Assembly: GCA_036346225.1 (NCBI GenBank)
Contig: JARFIW010001189.1
Location: 1,772,392-1,836,391, forward strand
Reading direction: 5' to 3'
Source of the DNA: Platerodrilus igneus
Taxonomy: Eukaryota; Arthropoda; Insecta; Coleoptera; Lycidae
Length of the DNA: 64,000 nucleotides
Under the pieces are notes generated by a model that saw only the letters and a list, made by a program, of their open reading frames with translations, was not told the origin of the DNA and did no database searches. How positions within the stretch are numbered: position 1 is the first letter of the stretch; each line of letters starts with the position of its first letter. Positions 21,301 through 31,968 of this stretch are shown piece after piece. A program made the translations under genes and the position numbers.

Positions 21301-24242
21301 CGGCCTTACTTACCTACTGAGCGAAAATTTTTTAGATTTTGATGAGGGGTAGGAAAGTGTACGTAGAAATGTTCAACCGTTGACTTGTTTGTGCTGTGAT
21401 ACTGGGAAAAGTGTGACAGGGGTGTTGTAAATTGATGTAGGAAGATGGCTTTTGGAGCTGATATAAATCCGTAAGAAGTGGTGAATCGCGTTCTTCTCTT
21501 TTGTCTTTACCTACTATCGCCTACCTAACTATTTAGCAAAGTGATCGAGTAAAGTTTCAATTAAATTAGCACAAGTGGGTGCTCCTATCTCCTTGGCTAT
21601 AAATAATCAAAATTATAAAGCAAGTAAGTACAAGTTTAGTACTTGGTGTTTGAAGGTGGCGTATGTACTCTGAGTACTGAGTAAATGTATGGATAGACCA
21701 GCAAGTGTACGGGAGCATGGTAGTACCGTGCACTCGTGTAGAAGAATTTAATTAGAAACCGTGTGTTCCTGATGGTGAGAGGCCACCTGGAGACAGTATT
21801 TGAACGTGCAGTCGAGAAGGAAAATCACGTTGGAGATGGTGTCCATGTAGAGTGCACTTGACATAAAAATCCAGGTAACTCTACTTATAAAACTTTTGTT
21901 TATTTTTGATGGTGAATTTCTAGGTGATAATTTAGTGATTCTGTGTATTTATTATGTTTTAAAACATTTTAATTGATGAGTCAATTTTAAAAGGACTAAA
22001 TGAAAATTTTATGTAATAATTTGATGATATCACTTGAAGGTGAAAACTAGAATTTTTGTAAAAGATAAAAGGGTTTTAGGAAATTGCAGTGCCGTTGTTA
22101 GCACGTAGATAAAAGGAGGTCTACTATGAGCTCGTATTTGACTTGGGGTATAAAGTAAAGGTTGGAAATAAGCCCTGTTGCTTTGTTTCAGGAGTTATGT
22201 AGTATGACTTTAAATTTATTTTCTTTAAACTGAGCTATTATTTACCACAAGTAATAAAATGTTTTTGAGCTTGAAATACACGAGGAATGCAAATTGAATC
22301 GATACGTAACGGATTGGATATGTGAATAAATATTTATGTATTTTAGGCAGTCGGTGTTACTTTTAGTAGGTTAGGATTTTCTAGGGAACGAGTGAGCAGC
22401 CGTGGCGGATATCTCTGAGGAAGCTGGAGGTTTGGCGTCCAAGTGAAAAGCATCTTCAGAGGATATTGTTTGTTACGTTATTCTTGGGCAGCCACGTTGG
22501 GCGCCAATTTTATGCTACGTTGTTCTTGTAGCCGTGCGTAACACAAAGACATCACGGAATGACCGGGCTCAATCGGAGATTAGGGGGGGGGGTGTAAAAA
22601 GCAGACTAACATAGAATGTACGCGGCTGTAAAAGAATGTACAAAACGGTTGGATAATCTATATTATGTAGCACCGGTAAAAGCAGTACAAAAATTTTATT
22701 ACCAAGTGAGGTAATATTGGGATAGCAGAAACGTTTCCTCACACACCAATTTAACATAAATCAAGACAAAATTTTTAACAAAAGGTAGATAGGTAAGCAC
22801 ATTTGACGAGTAATTCAGTAGTATGAGTCTTTTTTTTCTATGTTTTAGAATAGCATGCAAGTCTTTTGTAAAAGATATCAGAACGACAAAGACATGGTAA
22901 GCAACGGATAGATATTTAAAGCAACAAGACAAGTAGTAAAAGTTCACTTACAGAAAGTCTTGCAGTAACGAAGTACTTCACCCTTGATTGTGATGGGGTT
23001 GATAGAATTTAGTACACTTTACACTAACGAAGCACTTCACCACACTTAACTGGTGTTAGCCCCAGACATTATCATACTGAATGGAACCATGTGGCATTGA
23101 TGACTTCCTTGTTAATTCTATTTTCTGAGAAAACAATTTCGAAAATATTTTGCAACACAAATCGCAAAAATTGTAATAAAAATTTAGAATTCAGAGTCAC
23201 GGACCCTCAAGGCACGCTGCAATGCAGGTCATCTGACAAGTTCTTGCAGTAAGCTACTGTTAACACGGGGTGTTTTATCTGCTACGTCATTTTCAGAAAC
23301 AAGACCCAAGCTTAAAACTGTATTTAAACAATCTAAAGTATGCACTAAAAAACCCACAATTAAAAAGTACATGTGAACACTCCGTAAGTCCGTCAATTGT
23401 TCCGTAAGAACACGTGCCGTCGAGTTTAACAAGTTATACCACTTTATTTCCACAAGAAAAACAACCAAAAAAACATCATTAGTAAAACACGCGTATCAAT
23501 AAAGTCAATGTTCCGTAAAAACAATTCGAAAATTTATACCGCATGCAATCCTCACTATTCTCAAAAGCAAAACACGGGCAACAGTACTTTCAACGCAATT
23601 TATATGTAGGAACCAAAAACAAACTGCTTGCTCTTACAACCGCTTATCGACTCTTCTGTTTAATAAACTCGTATATCCACATAAGGAACAGCATTTATAT
23701 GAAAGCAGCACTCATATCTACTCATTAATTACAGCGGTTGGACAAGAACAATCCAATTTACAATTCATTAATTTAAGAAACAACGAACAACTACTAAAAC
23801 TACGCTAATCTGTTTAATAAACTCGCTCTATTATAACTGCTTATCGTCTATATAAACTCGACTTCATTAACATAACATCTGAGCGCCTCTTATCTCCACC
23901 TCAATAGATAGCATAAAGACGAATAATTATTTATTTATTAATGTACATCGAACTTTATACCACCAGCTATACAAAACGATGTATTTTAAGTACGCTAGCT
24001 GACAGTGAGCGTAACATGTTGTTAGATGGTATAAATTGTAAGTCTAGGTGGTAGGGCTTCAATTTTAGGTAGGTGGAAAATTTGTGTAATTACTTAAAAA
24101 TTTTTAGGTAGGTTCCGAAGGTAAGCATCATAATTTTGTTTTTAATAGCCCAAAATAGGGGCTCGATTTCAAAAGACACAGCAAATTATGGCACCCAATT
24201 TGTGGGGCATGAATTAGAGACGTTGCAACTGAGGAAACACAG

Positions 24243-24244
<2 letters not shown>
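21301..24244. other. Decayed LTR-retroelement-like region
   Basis: No credible ORF. At 22492-22506 the minus strand reads TGGCGCCCAACGTGG, a tRNA-Lys-type primer-site match. Near it two similar pieces (gttacgttattcttgggcag and gctacgttgttcttgtagcc) flank that site. 22370-22440 (ctagggaacgagtgagcagc...) resembles the LTR of elements 1 and 2 near their 3' part (ctagaggagcagccgaggcg). 24140-24244 (ggcacccaatttgtggggc, ending cacagca) resembles the LTR end of element 2 and likewise runs into (TA)n. I read this as remnants of one or two related LTR elements; boundaries are not clear. Confidence 0.4.

Positions 24245-24282
<38 letters not shown>
24245..24282. repeat. (TA)n microsatellite
   Basis: Pure TA tract directly after an LTR-like end (gaaacacagcaa). 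Confidence 0.9.
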
Positions 24283-24284
<2 letters not shown>

Positions 24285-25399
24285 TATAATTAAATAGATG
24301 ACTCATATTCTGGTGTCTGCTGGAAAGTTCGAGATTTCTGTAAAATGTACCTCGGTTATGCAACTTGCGTGTTTGATGGGTTGCCTAATAGTTCGTAACA
24401 ATAGATTGATTGATCGTTATTCAGAAATACACCCAATCAGTAATTGGTATAAAATAAAATAATATCATATACATGCGGACTGCTCTGATAACTTAAAACA
24501 AAAATCATCACTATCATTGTCAGATAAACAAAAATCTGAATTATCACTACTATTAACACGTAACAACGTTATCTACACATCATTTGTGGACTGTTTTAGT
24601 TTTTAAGTAAAGCGCCTACAGTTCCGGTGACCCAAATAACACGATGTAATGTGGGATGCAAAACCATGACTAAGTCGTTTTAGTTGATATCAAACCTTTT
24701 TTCCATTGATTATTGCCAGAAAAAACAACCATTCGATTTTAAATAACTATATCTAAAAGCACAAAAGCAAGTTATCATATGTGTGGGTGTGGTTCATGTA
24801 TAAAGAACAAGTGACTACTTAATCGTAAAGTAGTTTCAAGCACTTCATTAGTGCATTTCTAAACTTAAGCATTTCTGTTTCCTCTAAAAACCATATCGTA
24901 GTTTATAAATCATTCGATTCTATGAAATACCTTCAAGGACATTTATTAAAATGGCTGCTACGTTGATAGTAATTTAGATATTGTTAGTTTTAAGCATCCG
25001 TTAAGAACACGCTAAGGTAAATTAATATCTACATAATTGCGGAAAAGAGTATTTAAAATTAAGTCAAATTAAGCCTTTGTATTCAGCTCTTTTAACAAGC
25101 TCCTGTGAACAACACGATCGATGGCTAATATTAAAGTAAACCGTGTCTAGTAGAATTTATCGGTTGGTAAGAATTGATGTCTGGTATTAAAAGGAAATGC
25201 CTAAATAAACATTGAACCAACTCGCCTCCAAAAGTCGAGTATTATTGAAATACGCCATTTGTATAGACAGGAATTTATGTGTTTATTGTACATTACCGAT
25301 AATTGACCTTTTAAGAAGTGTGCGTTCTCACCCTCAACACTGTCCACTGAAATGTTATTTGTACAGCAGAAAAGTAACTTAACAATATAGCACGGTCAC
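24283..25399. other. Non-coding stretch upstream of the zinc-finger array
   Basis: AT-rich, stop codons in all frames. I recognise no RNA gene, repeat or transposon end. It may contain the promoter or 5' exons of the zinc-finger gene but nothing specific can be named. Confidence 0.4.
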
Positions 25400-25785
25400 A
25401 TGCTAAGGAACGTTAGTTATCATATAATTTATGTAATTATTGTTCCTTCTAAAAGTTTCGTCAAAGTTAGTACCTGCTCACACACTAACGAACGGCCATT
25501 GCAATGCTTTTTATGTGCTTATTATGCATGTTCTAAAAGCAAGTTAAGAATCCATATGCGCTTTCATTTTGACGAACATCTATTTATATGTAATTTTAGT
25601 GATTATACCGTATCACAAATGTCTTACATTTACCTATACAGTCATACTAACGAACGTGAATACTTATGCAATTTGTGTGATTATACCGAATCTCAGAAAA
25701 GCACTTTAACATATACAACTGCAACTTCTATTTGTATGCAATTTATGTAATTATGTCGCGTCACTAAAAAGTTATTTACAGACAT
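25400..25785 (+). pseudogene. Degenerate 5' zinc fingers
   Basis: The frame from 25400 encodes HTNERPLQCFLCAY...HMRFH, a finger with the second Cys replaced (FICNFSDY), and EYLCNLCDY with no proper His pair. About 25700-25785 encodes part of a further finger (FVCNLCNYVASLKSYLQT) in another frame. It is separated from the main ORF by what looks like a 2-bp loss (acagacatatg where neighbouring units have aaacacatatg). Either the array has decayed at its 5' end or the gene now starts at 25786. Confidence 0.6.
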
Positions 25786-27255
25786 ATGATGTCGCACACT
25801 AACGAACGATCATTCGTTTGCAATTTATGTAATTATGCGGCATCACGAAAAGGTACTTTACAAAAGCATATGCTGCTGCACACTCACGAACGTCCATTCA
25901 CATGCAATTTATATAGTTATGCCGCATCACAAAAAGGTAATTTACAAACACACGTGAAGTTGCACACTTACGAACATCCATTCGCATGCAATTTATGTAG
26001 TTATGCCGCATCACAAAAAGGAAATTTACAAATACATATGAAGTCGCACACTAACGAACGTCCATTCGCATGTAGTTTGTGTAAGTACACTGCATCAACC
26101 AAAGGTAATTTACAAACACATATGATGTCGCACACTAACGAACGTCCATTTGCCTGCAATTTATGTAATTACGCCGCATCGCATAAAGGTAGTTTAAGAA
26201 TACACATGAAGTCGCATACTAACGAACAGCCATGCGCGTGCAATTTATGTAATGCCGCATCACATAAAGGTAATTTAAGAATACATTTGAAGTCGTACAC
26301 TAACGAACGTCCATTCGCATGCTGTTTATGTAATTATACCGCATCAAGGAAAAATAGTTTACAAATACATATGAAGACACACACTAATGAACGCCCATTC
26401 GCATGCATTTTATGTAATTATGCTGCGTCACAGAAAGGTAGTTTAAAAATGCATATGAGGTCACACACTAACGAACGTCCATTTGCATGTAATTTATGTA
26501 ATTATGCCGCATCACTTAAACGTAGTTTAAAAATACATATGATATCGCACACTAACGAACGTCCATTCGACTGCAATTTATGTAATTATGCCACATCACA
26601 TAAAAGTAGTTTAAAAATACATATGAAGTTGCACACTTACGAACGTCCATTCGCATGCAATTTATGTAATTATACCGCATCACATAAAGGAAGTTTAAAA
26701 ATACATATTAAGTCGCACACTAACGAACGTCCATTTGCATGCAATTTATGTAATTATACCGCGTCACATATAGGTAATTTAAAAATACATATGAAGTCGC
26801 ACACTAACGAACGTCCATTCGCATGCAATTTATGTAATTATGCCACATCACATAAAAGTAATTTAAAAATACATATGAAGTCACACTTTAACGAACGTCC
26901 ATTCGCATGCAGTTTGTGTAATTATGCCTCATCAATGAAAGGTAATTTACAAACACATATGAAGTCGCACGCTAACGAACGTCCATTCGGATGCAATTTA
27001 TGTAATTATGCCGCATCGCAAAAAAATACTTTAAAAACACATATGAAGTTACACACTAACGAACGTCCATTCGCATGTAATTTGTGTAATTATACCTCAT
27101 TAAGGAAAGGTAATTTACAAACACATATGAAGTCGCACATCAACGAACGTCTATTCGGATGCAATATTTGTGATTATTTTGCAAGACGCAAAAACCTTTT
27201 ACAGAAACATGTGCAGTCCCATATTGATGAACGGCCATTTATTCGAAATATTTGA
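25786..27255 (+). CDS. Tandem C2H2 zinc-finger protein (about 17 fingers)
   Basis: 489 residues made almost wholly of 28-residue C2H2 units with the pattern ACNLCNYxASxKxxLxxHMKSH and linkers HTNERPF in place of the usual HTGEKPF. I count 17 units. Most keep both Cys and both His. Unit 2 has Cys-to-Tyr (CNLY), unit 6 has lost one residue and has the last His changed to Tyr. The last 10 residues start an 18th unit that ends at a stop. The Met at 25786 is the first in frame after an upstream stop. Such proteins usually bind DNA in the nucleus. The DNA units are so alike that recent tandem duplication or gene conversion is likely. No KRAB, ZAD, BTB or other partner domain is seen in the window; a host gene or a decaying member of a family are both possible. 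Confidence 0.75.
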   Translation: MMSHTNERSFVCNLCNYAASRKGTLQKHMLLHTHERPFTCNLYSYAASQKGNLQTHVKLHTYEHPFACNLCSYAASQKGNLQIHMKSHTNERPFACSLCKYTASTKGNLQTHMMSHTNERPFACNLCNYAASHKGSLRIHMKSHTNEQPCACNLCNAASHKGNLRIHLKSYTNERPFACCLCNYTASRKNSLQIHMKTHTNERPFACILCNYAASQKGSLKMHMRSHTNERPFACNLCNYAASLKRSLKIHMISHTNERPFDCNLCNYATSHKSSLKIHMKLHTYERPFACNLCNYTASHKGSLKIHIKSHTNERPFACNLCNYTASHIGNLKIHMKSHTNERPFACNLCNYATSHKSNLKIHMKSHFNERPFACSLCNYASSMKGNLQTHMKSHANERPFGCNLCNYAASQKNTLKTHMKLHTNERPFACNLCNYTSLRKGNLQTHMKSHINERLFGCNICDYFARRKNLLQKHVQSHIDERPFIRNI

Positions 27256-27454
27256 TTTTTCCGTATAGGAAAATAATAGTCTAGAAAACATATTGTACAG
27301 CAGCATCTGAAGATCAAGATACTGTAACCTTTTTTCTCAATTGTTTTAAATCTGAAAATAATACAGCATGTAACAATATTAGATATTTCATGGGAGATAA
27401 AGTTTTTGTGGAGAGAGATGTAATTAAAGAAATTTTTCCTGACATTCCTATATA

Positions 27455-29100
27455 CAGTGTGTCTACTTAAGTTGGCGGCATATGGAAATCTTTTTTATTT
27501 TTAGTTTTAAGAAAAAAGTTACTTTATAAAAAGTTCTGCTTGTTCTGAAACCTAAAATAAAACCTTCAAATTTCAAAATTTATTAGTCATGTACGAGGTT
27601 TATTAATAAATATGAATTTGGTGCAAGAGTAAAGTACCTTTATTTTTGATAATTTTGAAAATTGTTATTATGAAATGTTGTTCAGAATCAAAAACCACGT
27701 TTAAATATGTAAAATATCGATTATAAATTTTTTTTTAAACTTTTCTAAAATCACACTTTATTTAAGCTTACGCGTTATTTCGTTTAATCTAAGATGCACT
27801 GACAAGAACTGTCCATGAAATATAATTTCTCAGCATTTCAAAAGACTTTTTTTTAATAATAACAATAGTTTAATAATAATGTAATAGTTTTTGTTACACA
27901 TACGGATCTTATTATTCCGTTCCTCAATTAACTACCGCTTCAACATATCCGCCTTCTCTGTAAATTCAGGTAATCTCGAAACTCTGTCTACACTCTTCTA
28001 ATCATAGTCGGCGTTATACTCTGAACGGTTTCTTTAATGGTTCGTTCTAAATGGACAACATCTGTGAATGGCCCTTGGAGATACACCTTCTCTTTCAAGT
28101 ATCCCCACAAGAAAAAGTCGAGTGGGGTCAAATCTGGAATGCGAGGTGGCCAACGAATTTCCGAAAACCGATGCACAATTCTTCCATTAAAACAATTTTC
28201 AAGGTATTGCCTTACATCTAACTTGCTATGGCATGGGGCACCATTCTGCTGGAACCATATCTGTTGACGTTGAAGTAGGGGTAGATCATTAAGAAAATCA
28301 TCTAGTTCTTTTTATAGAAAGAGTAAGTAACGATCTCATTAAAAGACTCTCGTAAAAAGAAAGCTCCAATTATTTCATTTTTAAAAATTCCAAACACACA
28401 TTAGTTTTGAAAGCATACTGGTCGCGAGTTTTAATTGTAAAATGTGGATTAGTCTCACTCCACCAACGGCAGTTTTGTGAAGAAACTGTTCCATTTATGA
28501 AAATGTTGCTGCATCCGAAAAAAGAATATGTCTTGCCATAAATGGATTATCTTTCAACTTTCCTTGGATATCACAACAGAATTCAAAGCATCTGTCATGA
28601 TCTCCTGGCCTTAACGTATGAATAAATTGCGGCTTATACGGGTGCAATTTGTTCTTTTTCAAAATTTTTAAAACCGTGTCTTTACTTACAGTATTTGGCA
28701 TCAAAAATGACCTTTTTGCAAGGAATGTTTCGGATGTTCAATTGTTGCGAGCATTACTTCAAACTCCATCTCATCACTAGCAACCAGTTTTTGATGTTTT
28801 TTGGGTTGTCTATTTTTACATCTCCAAAACTCTTAAATTTCATTAATAGTTTTCTTACTGTTTTATTGTGAACCCTTTTTTCTGGATGTCGATTAATGAA
28901 AATGCTGACAGCTTCACGAAACGTTTTATAACTTTCACCTACAATTAACATAATATCAATTTTTTCTTGCAAACGCGATGTTGCTGGCATTTCTTACAAA
29001 TACATTAACAAACTGAAGTCTTGACGTTTACTGTCAAACAATTTTAATCAGTGCATCTTAGATTAAATGTATTAGAGAAAAGTTTGAAAAAAGTAAGAAA
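27455..29100 (-). mobile_element. Mariner-like element 2 (decayed)
   Basis: The left end CAGTGTGTCTACTTAAG follows TA at 27453-27454. Inner inverted repeats 27735-27802 and 29048-29094 match (tcagtgcatcttagattaaa and its complement). The outer right inverted repeat is not found, so the right end is truncated or diverged; its limit is approximate. A transposase relic lies between on the minus strand. Confidence 0.7.
27988..28990 (-). pseudogene. Transposase of mariner-like element 2 (broken)
   Basis: Pieces in order: 28990-28754 N-terminal helix-turn-helix (FINRHPEKRVHNKTVRKLL), 28704-28495 (ILKKNKLHPYKP, then HILFSDAATFS with the first catalytic Asp), and 28176-27988 (RIPDLTPLDFFLWGYLKEKV with the third). 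Stops and frameshifts separate them. Near 28247 the second catalytic motif reads QQNGAP, so its Asp is changed to Asn. This alone would inactivate it. Confidence 0.75.
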
Positions 29101-29186
29101 AAAGTTTTTACGATAGATGGCTATAATTGCATATTATAATTATAATCTTTGGCTATGGAAAAAGGCAGTTGAGCCGAATCTCCTCC

Positions 29187-29238
29187 GTGCCGTCTGTTGA
29201 TGAAACCTGCAAAGTCAGGTGAAACAGCACGAAGGCAC
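29187..29238 (+). ncRNA. Three-stem hairpin next to the ribozyme
   Basis: GTGCC/GGCAC (29187-29191 with 29234-29238), CTGTT/AACAG (29194-29198 with 29223-29227) and ACCTG/CAGGT (29205-29209 with 29216-29220) nest perfectly. The inner stem is flanked by TTGATGA and GAAAC, close to hammerhead core strings, but the middle stem would use part of them. Confidence 0.4.
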
Positions 29239-29307
29239 AAATTGTGCGCTAGGTGATGCTGTACTTCCCTTAATGTGTTCGTGTTAAATCTTACATCTTT
29301 GCTACTC

Positions 29308-29348
29308 CTGTCCTGATGAGCTCCAATAAGGGCGAAACGCGTCGACAG
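29308..29348 (+). ncRNA. Hammerhead ribozyme, type I, minimal stem III
   Basis: All catalytic elements are in place: stem I CTGTC/GACAG (29308-29312 with 29344-29348), core CTGATGA (29313-29319), stem II GCTC/GGGC (29320-29323 with 29330-29333, one G-U) with a six-base loop, core GAAA (29334-29337), and the cleavage triplet GTC ending at 29343. Stem III is the self-complementary ACGCGT (29337-29342), too short for an internal loop. Hammerheads with such short stem III, known from Penelope-like elements and some vertebrate satellites, are thought to work as dimers. Predicted cut is between 29343 and 29344. Confidence 0.8.
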
Positions 29349-29398
29349 TATGTCCTTGTGGCTAATATTGAGTCACTTGCCATTAAATTTTATTCTTT

Positions 29399-29400
<2 letters not shown>

Positions 29401-29444
<44 letters not shown>
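29401..29444. repeat. (TA)n microsatellite
   Basis: Pure TA tract between the ribozyme fragment and the foldback/LINE composite. Confidence 0.9.
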
Positions 29445-29450
<6 letters not shown>

Positions 29451-29683
29451 TGATAATTTCTTGACCATCTGTAGTACATTAATAATCAGCAGTTCCTGGA
29501 TTTTGGTCATCAAAATAATTAGTAATTTATAGGTACAATATATGGAAAGAAATAAAACCGACTGTACATGATACAGCAACACAAACTATAGGTAAGAAAA
29601 AAATAGAAGCGAGAAAACCCTGGGTAACAAAGGAGATATTAGATTTAATAGAGAATAGAAGAAAGCTGAAACATTTCAGAGAA

Positions 29684-30136
29684 GTGGATAGTGAAAGTAA
29701 GCAAAAATATAATACAGTTAGAAATAAGATAGTACATGAGTGTAGAAAAGCTAGAAATAAATGGATGGAGGAGAATTGTAAGGGAATACAAGATGATTTG
29801 AGAGTAGGTAAGACAGACAAGGCTTACGGGGTAGTTAAAAAGTTTTTTGGGGAAGATAGGAAAAAATATAATGGTATTAGAGACGAGAATAATGAGCTTC
29901 TAATAAATAAAGTTGAGGTAGCAGACAGATGGAAAAGATATTTAGAAGATTTATATAAGGGAGACGATATGGATGAGTTAGAGAACGACCAAGAAGAGGA
30001 TGTAGAAATAAGGTTCTCAATATTAAGAGAGGAATTTGATAGAGCTGTTCGGAATCTTAAAATAAATAAAGCGCCAGGAATAGACGATATTCCCGCAGAA
30101 CTAATAAAATATGCAAGTCAGAAAACTTTAGAGTAA
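29684..30136 (+). pseudogene. LINE ORF2, linker region upstream of RT
   Basis: 150 residues: basic helical segment NTVRNKIVHECRKARNKWME, KAYGVVKKFFGE, and NLKINKAPGIDDIPAELIKY, the RT motif 1 zone shared by RTE-like LINEs. The usual endonuclease domain before it is missing through 5' truncation. The frame breaks just after ASQKTLE, where a few codons seem lost. Confidence 0.75.
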
Positions 30137-30137
30137 A

Positions 30138-31134
30138 AGTAATATATGATACAGGTGAGGTTCCAATAGATTTCGAAAAAAATATTATTATCCCAATCCC
30201 AAAAAAGTCAGGAGCTGATAGGTGTGAGAATTTTAGAACAGTTAGTTTAACTTCTCATGCTTCCAAAATACTAAAAATAATAATTAAAAATAGAGTAGAA
30301 GCTTTGACTGAGAATTATTTAGGCGAAGACCAATATGGTTTTCGTAAAGACAGAGGGACTAGAGAACCAATACTAATGATTAGGGTAATTATCGAAAAAA
30401 GGTTACAAAAAAATAAAAAAACTAATTTCGCGTTTGTAGATTTAGAAAAAGCATTCGATAAGGTTAATTGGATTATTATGTTCAGGGTTTTGCGAAAAAT
30501 AGGAATCTCTCACAGGGATAGAAAAATTATTTACAGTCTATATAAAAACCAAAGCGTAGTAATTAGATTTGATGAAATAGAAAAGGAAGCTAAGATCAGA
30601 AATGGTGTTAGACAGGGTTGTATACTGTCTCCCTTGATTTTTAATGTTTATATTGAGGAAGCTTTAAACTTAGCTAGAGAGAGAAAAGAGATAGGTGTTA
30701 GTGTACAGGGACAGAAAATAGACATGTTACGTTTTGCAGATGATATAGCCATTATAGCAGAGTCTAGAAAAGAGTTAGGAGAGTTTTTAAATATTTTAGA
30801 GGAGATACTACAGAGTAACTATAGTATGAGAATTAACTCAGTAAAGACAAAGATAATGACAAGTGAGTTACAGCCTAGTTTTAAACCAAAATTAAAAATA
30901 GGTAATACCGAGTTAGAGGACGTAGATGAATTTTGCTATTTAGGTAGTATAATTACAAAGGATGGACGTAGCAGAAGGGTTATAGTAGCTAGAATAGCTC
31001 AAGCTAGAAAAATGTTTTTAAAAAAGAAAAACTTAATAATAGCTAATAGTATTAGTTTAGATAATAGAAAAAGTTTCTTAAAGTCGTACGTATGGAGCGT
31101 TCTACTATACGGTAGTGAGACTTGGACAATTTAA
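30138..31134 (+). pseudogene. LINE reverse transcriptase domain
   Basis: Open from about 30138 in this frame (GEVPIDFEKNIIIPIPKKSG). RT motifs in order: YGFRKDRGT, FAFVDLEKAFDKV (catalytic Asp), RQGCILSPLIFNVYIEEAL, and LRFADDIAII (catalytic FADD). Next come the thumb-like DEFCYLGSIITKDGR and LLYGSETWTI. All core RT residues are intact, but a TAA at 31132-31134 and a second TAA ~8 codons later interrupt the C-terminal domain. The C-terminal pattern (CYLGS, YGSETW, then AFETWCYRRML) is that of RTE/BovB-like LINEs; exact clade is inference. Confidence 0.8.
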
Positions 31135-31185
31135 GAAGTAGATAAGAAAAAGATATAAGCTTTTGAAACTTGGTGTTATAGGAGA

Positions 31186-31491
31186 ATGTTAAAGATTAGT
31201 TGGACAGATAGAGTAACAAACGAGGAAGTTTATAGAAGGATAGGTGAGGAACCCTGTATGTGGAAACAATTAAAGGTCAGGAGAGATAAAATGATAAAGC
31301 ACCAGTTAAGACATGAGGGACTATTTAGTAAAATCTTAGATTATAGACTACCAAATAAAAATAGAGTAGGAAGGCCTAGACAAAGCTATATTAGTCAAAT
31401 TATTAGAGATTTAGGTTGTGAAGGGTATGTAGACCTTTTTAGACTAGCTCAGAATAGAAAAGAATTTAGAGCTGCGTCAAACCGACTTTAA
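31186..31491 (+). pseudogene. LINE ORF2 C-terminus
   Basis: Continues the RT reading after the two stops: MLKISWTDRVTNEEVYRRIG, HEGLFSKILDYRLP, NRVGRPRQSYISQIIRDLG, ending with FRAASNRL and a stop. The last ~47 codons recur downstream at 31969-32093. Confidence 0.75.
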
Positions 31492-31546
31492 GTAAGTTCG
31501 AAAACAAAACAAAAAGAATAAGTAAATAAAAATAAGTTAACTAAAT

Positions 31547-31825
31547 GTCACCATGACATAACTCACAATTAGTTAGCGGTCTGGCATGTTGGTAGCGATT
31601 CGTCGCTTAAGCCTTACCATAACATATAATTTAATAAACGTCACTATGACATAACTCACAATTAGTTAGCGGTCCGGCATGTTGGCAGCGATTCGTTGCT
31701 TAAGCCTTACCATAACATATAATTTAATAAACGTCACCATGACATAACTCACAATTAGGTAGCGGTCTGGCATGTTGGTAGCGTTTCGTTGCTTAAGCCT
31801 TACCATAACATATAATTTAACACTT
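31547..31825 (+). repeat. Three 93-bp tandem repeats in the LINE 3' region
   Basis: Units start at 31547, 31640 and 31733 (each gtca-c-atgacataactcac...ttaagccttaccataacatat). They differ by only a few bases. Confidence 0.9.
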
Positions 31826-31968
31826 TTCCTTTTTTGAAGCGGATAACCAGGTTATAGTTCATTTCCTTATAAATAGTAATCATGTAAACATGTTAGAGTT
31901 CTTTAACAACCATCGAGTTGCTAATATCTATGTAGAGCCAGGTGGATAGGAAAAAGATAGAAGGATAT

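Larger units (their letters stand above)
29101..29400 (+). other. Fragment carrying structured RNA motifs
   Basis: No ORF. It holds a three-stem hairpin (29187-29238), a small hairpin at gcacaaattgtgc (29235-29247), and the hammerhead motif. It ends at a (TA)n tract. Hammerheads in animal genomes are known from Penelope-like elements and retrozymes, so this may be a relic of such an element, but no RT or GIY-YIG coding piece is attached. Confidence 0.45.

Noticed and set aside
22699..23728. Several ORFs of 61-82 residues
   Set aside because: Low-complexity, no start context or similarity that I recognise; treated as chance ORFs in decayed repeat DNA.
31547..31825. CRISPR-like array (three repeats)
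   Set aside because: The units are contiguous 93-bp tandem repeats without spacers, in a eukaryotic LINE tail.
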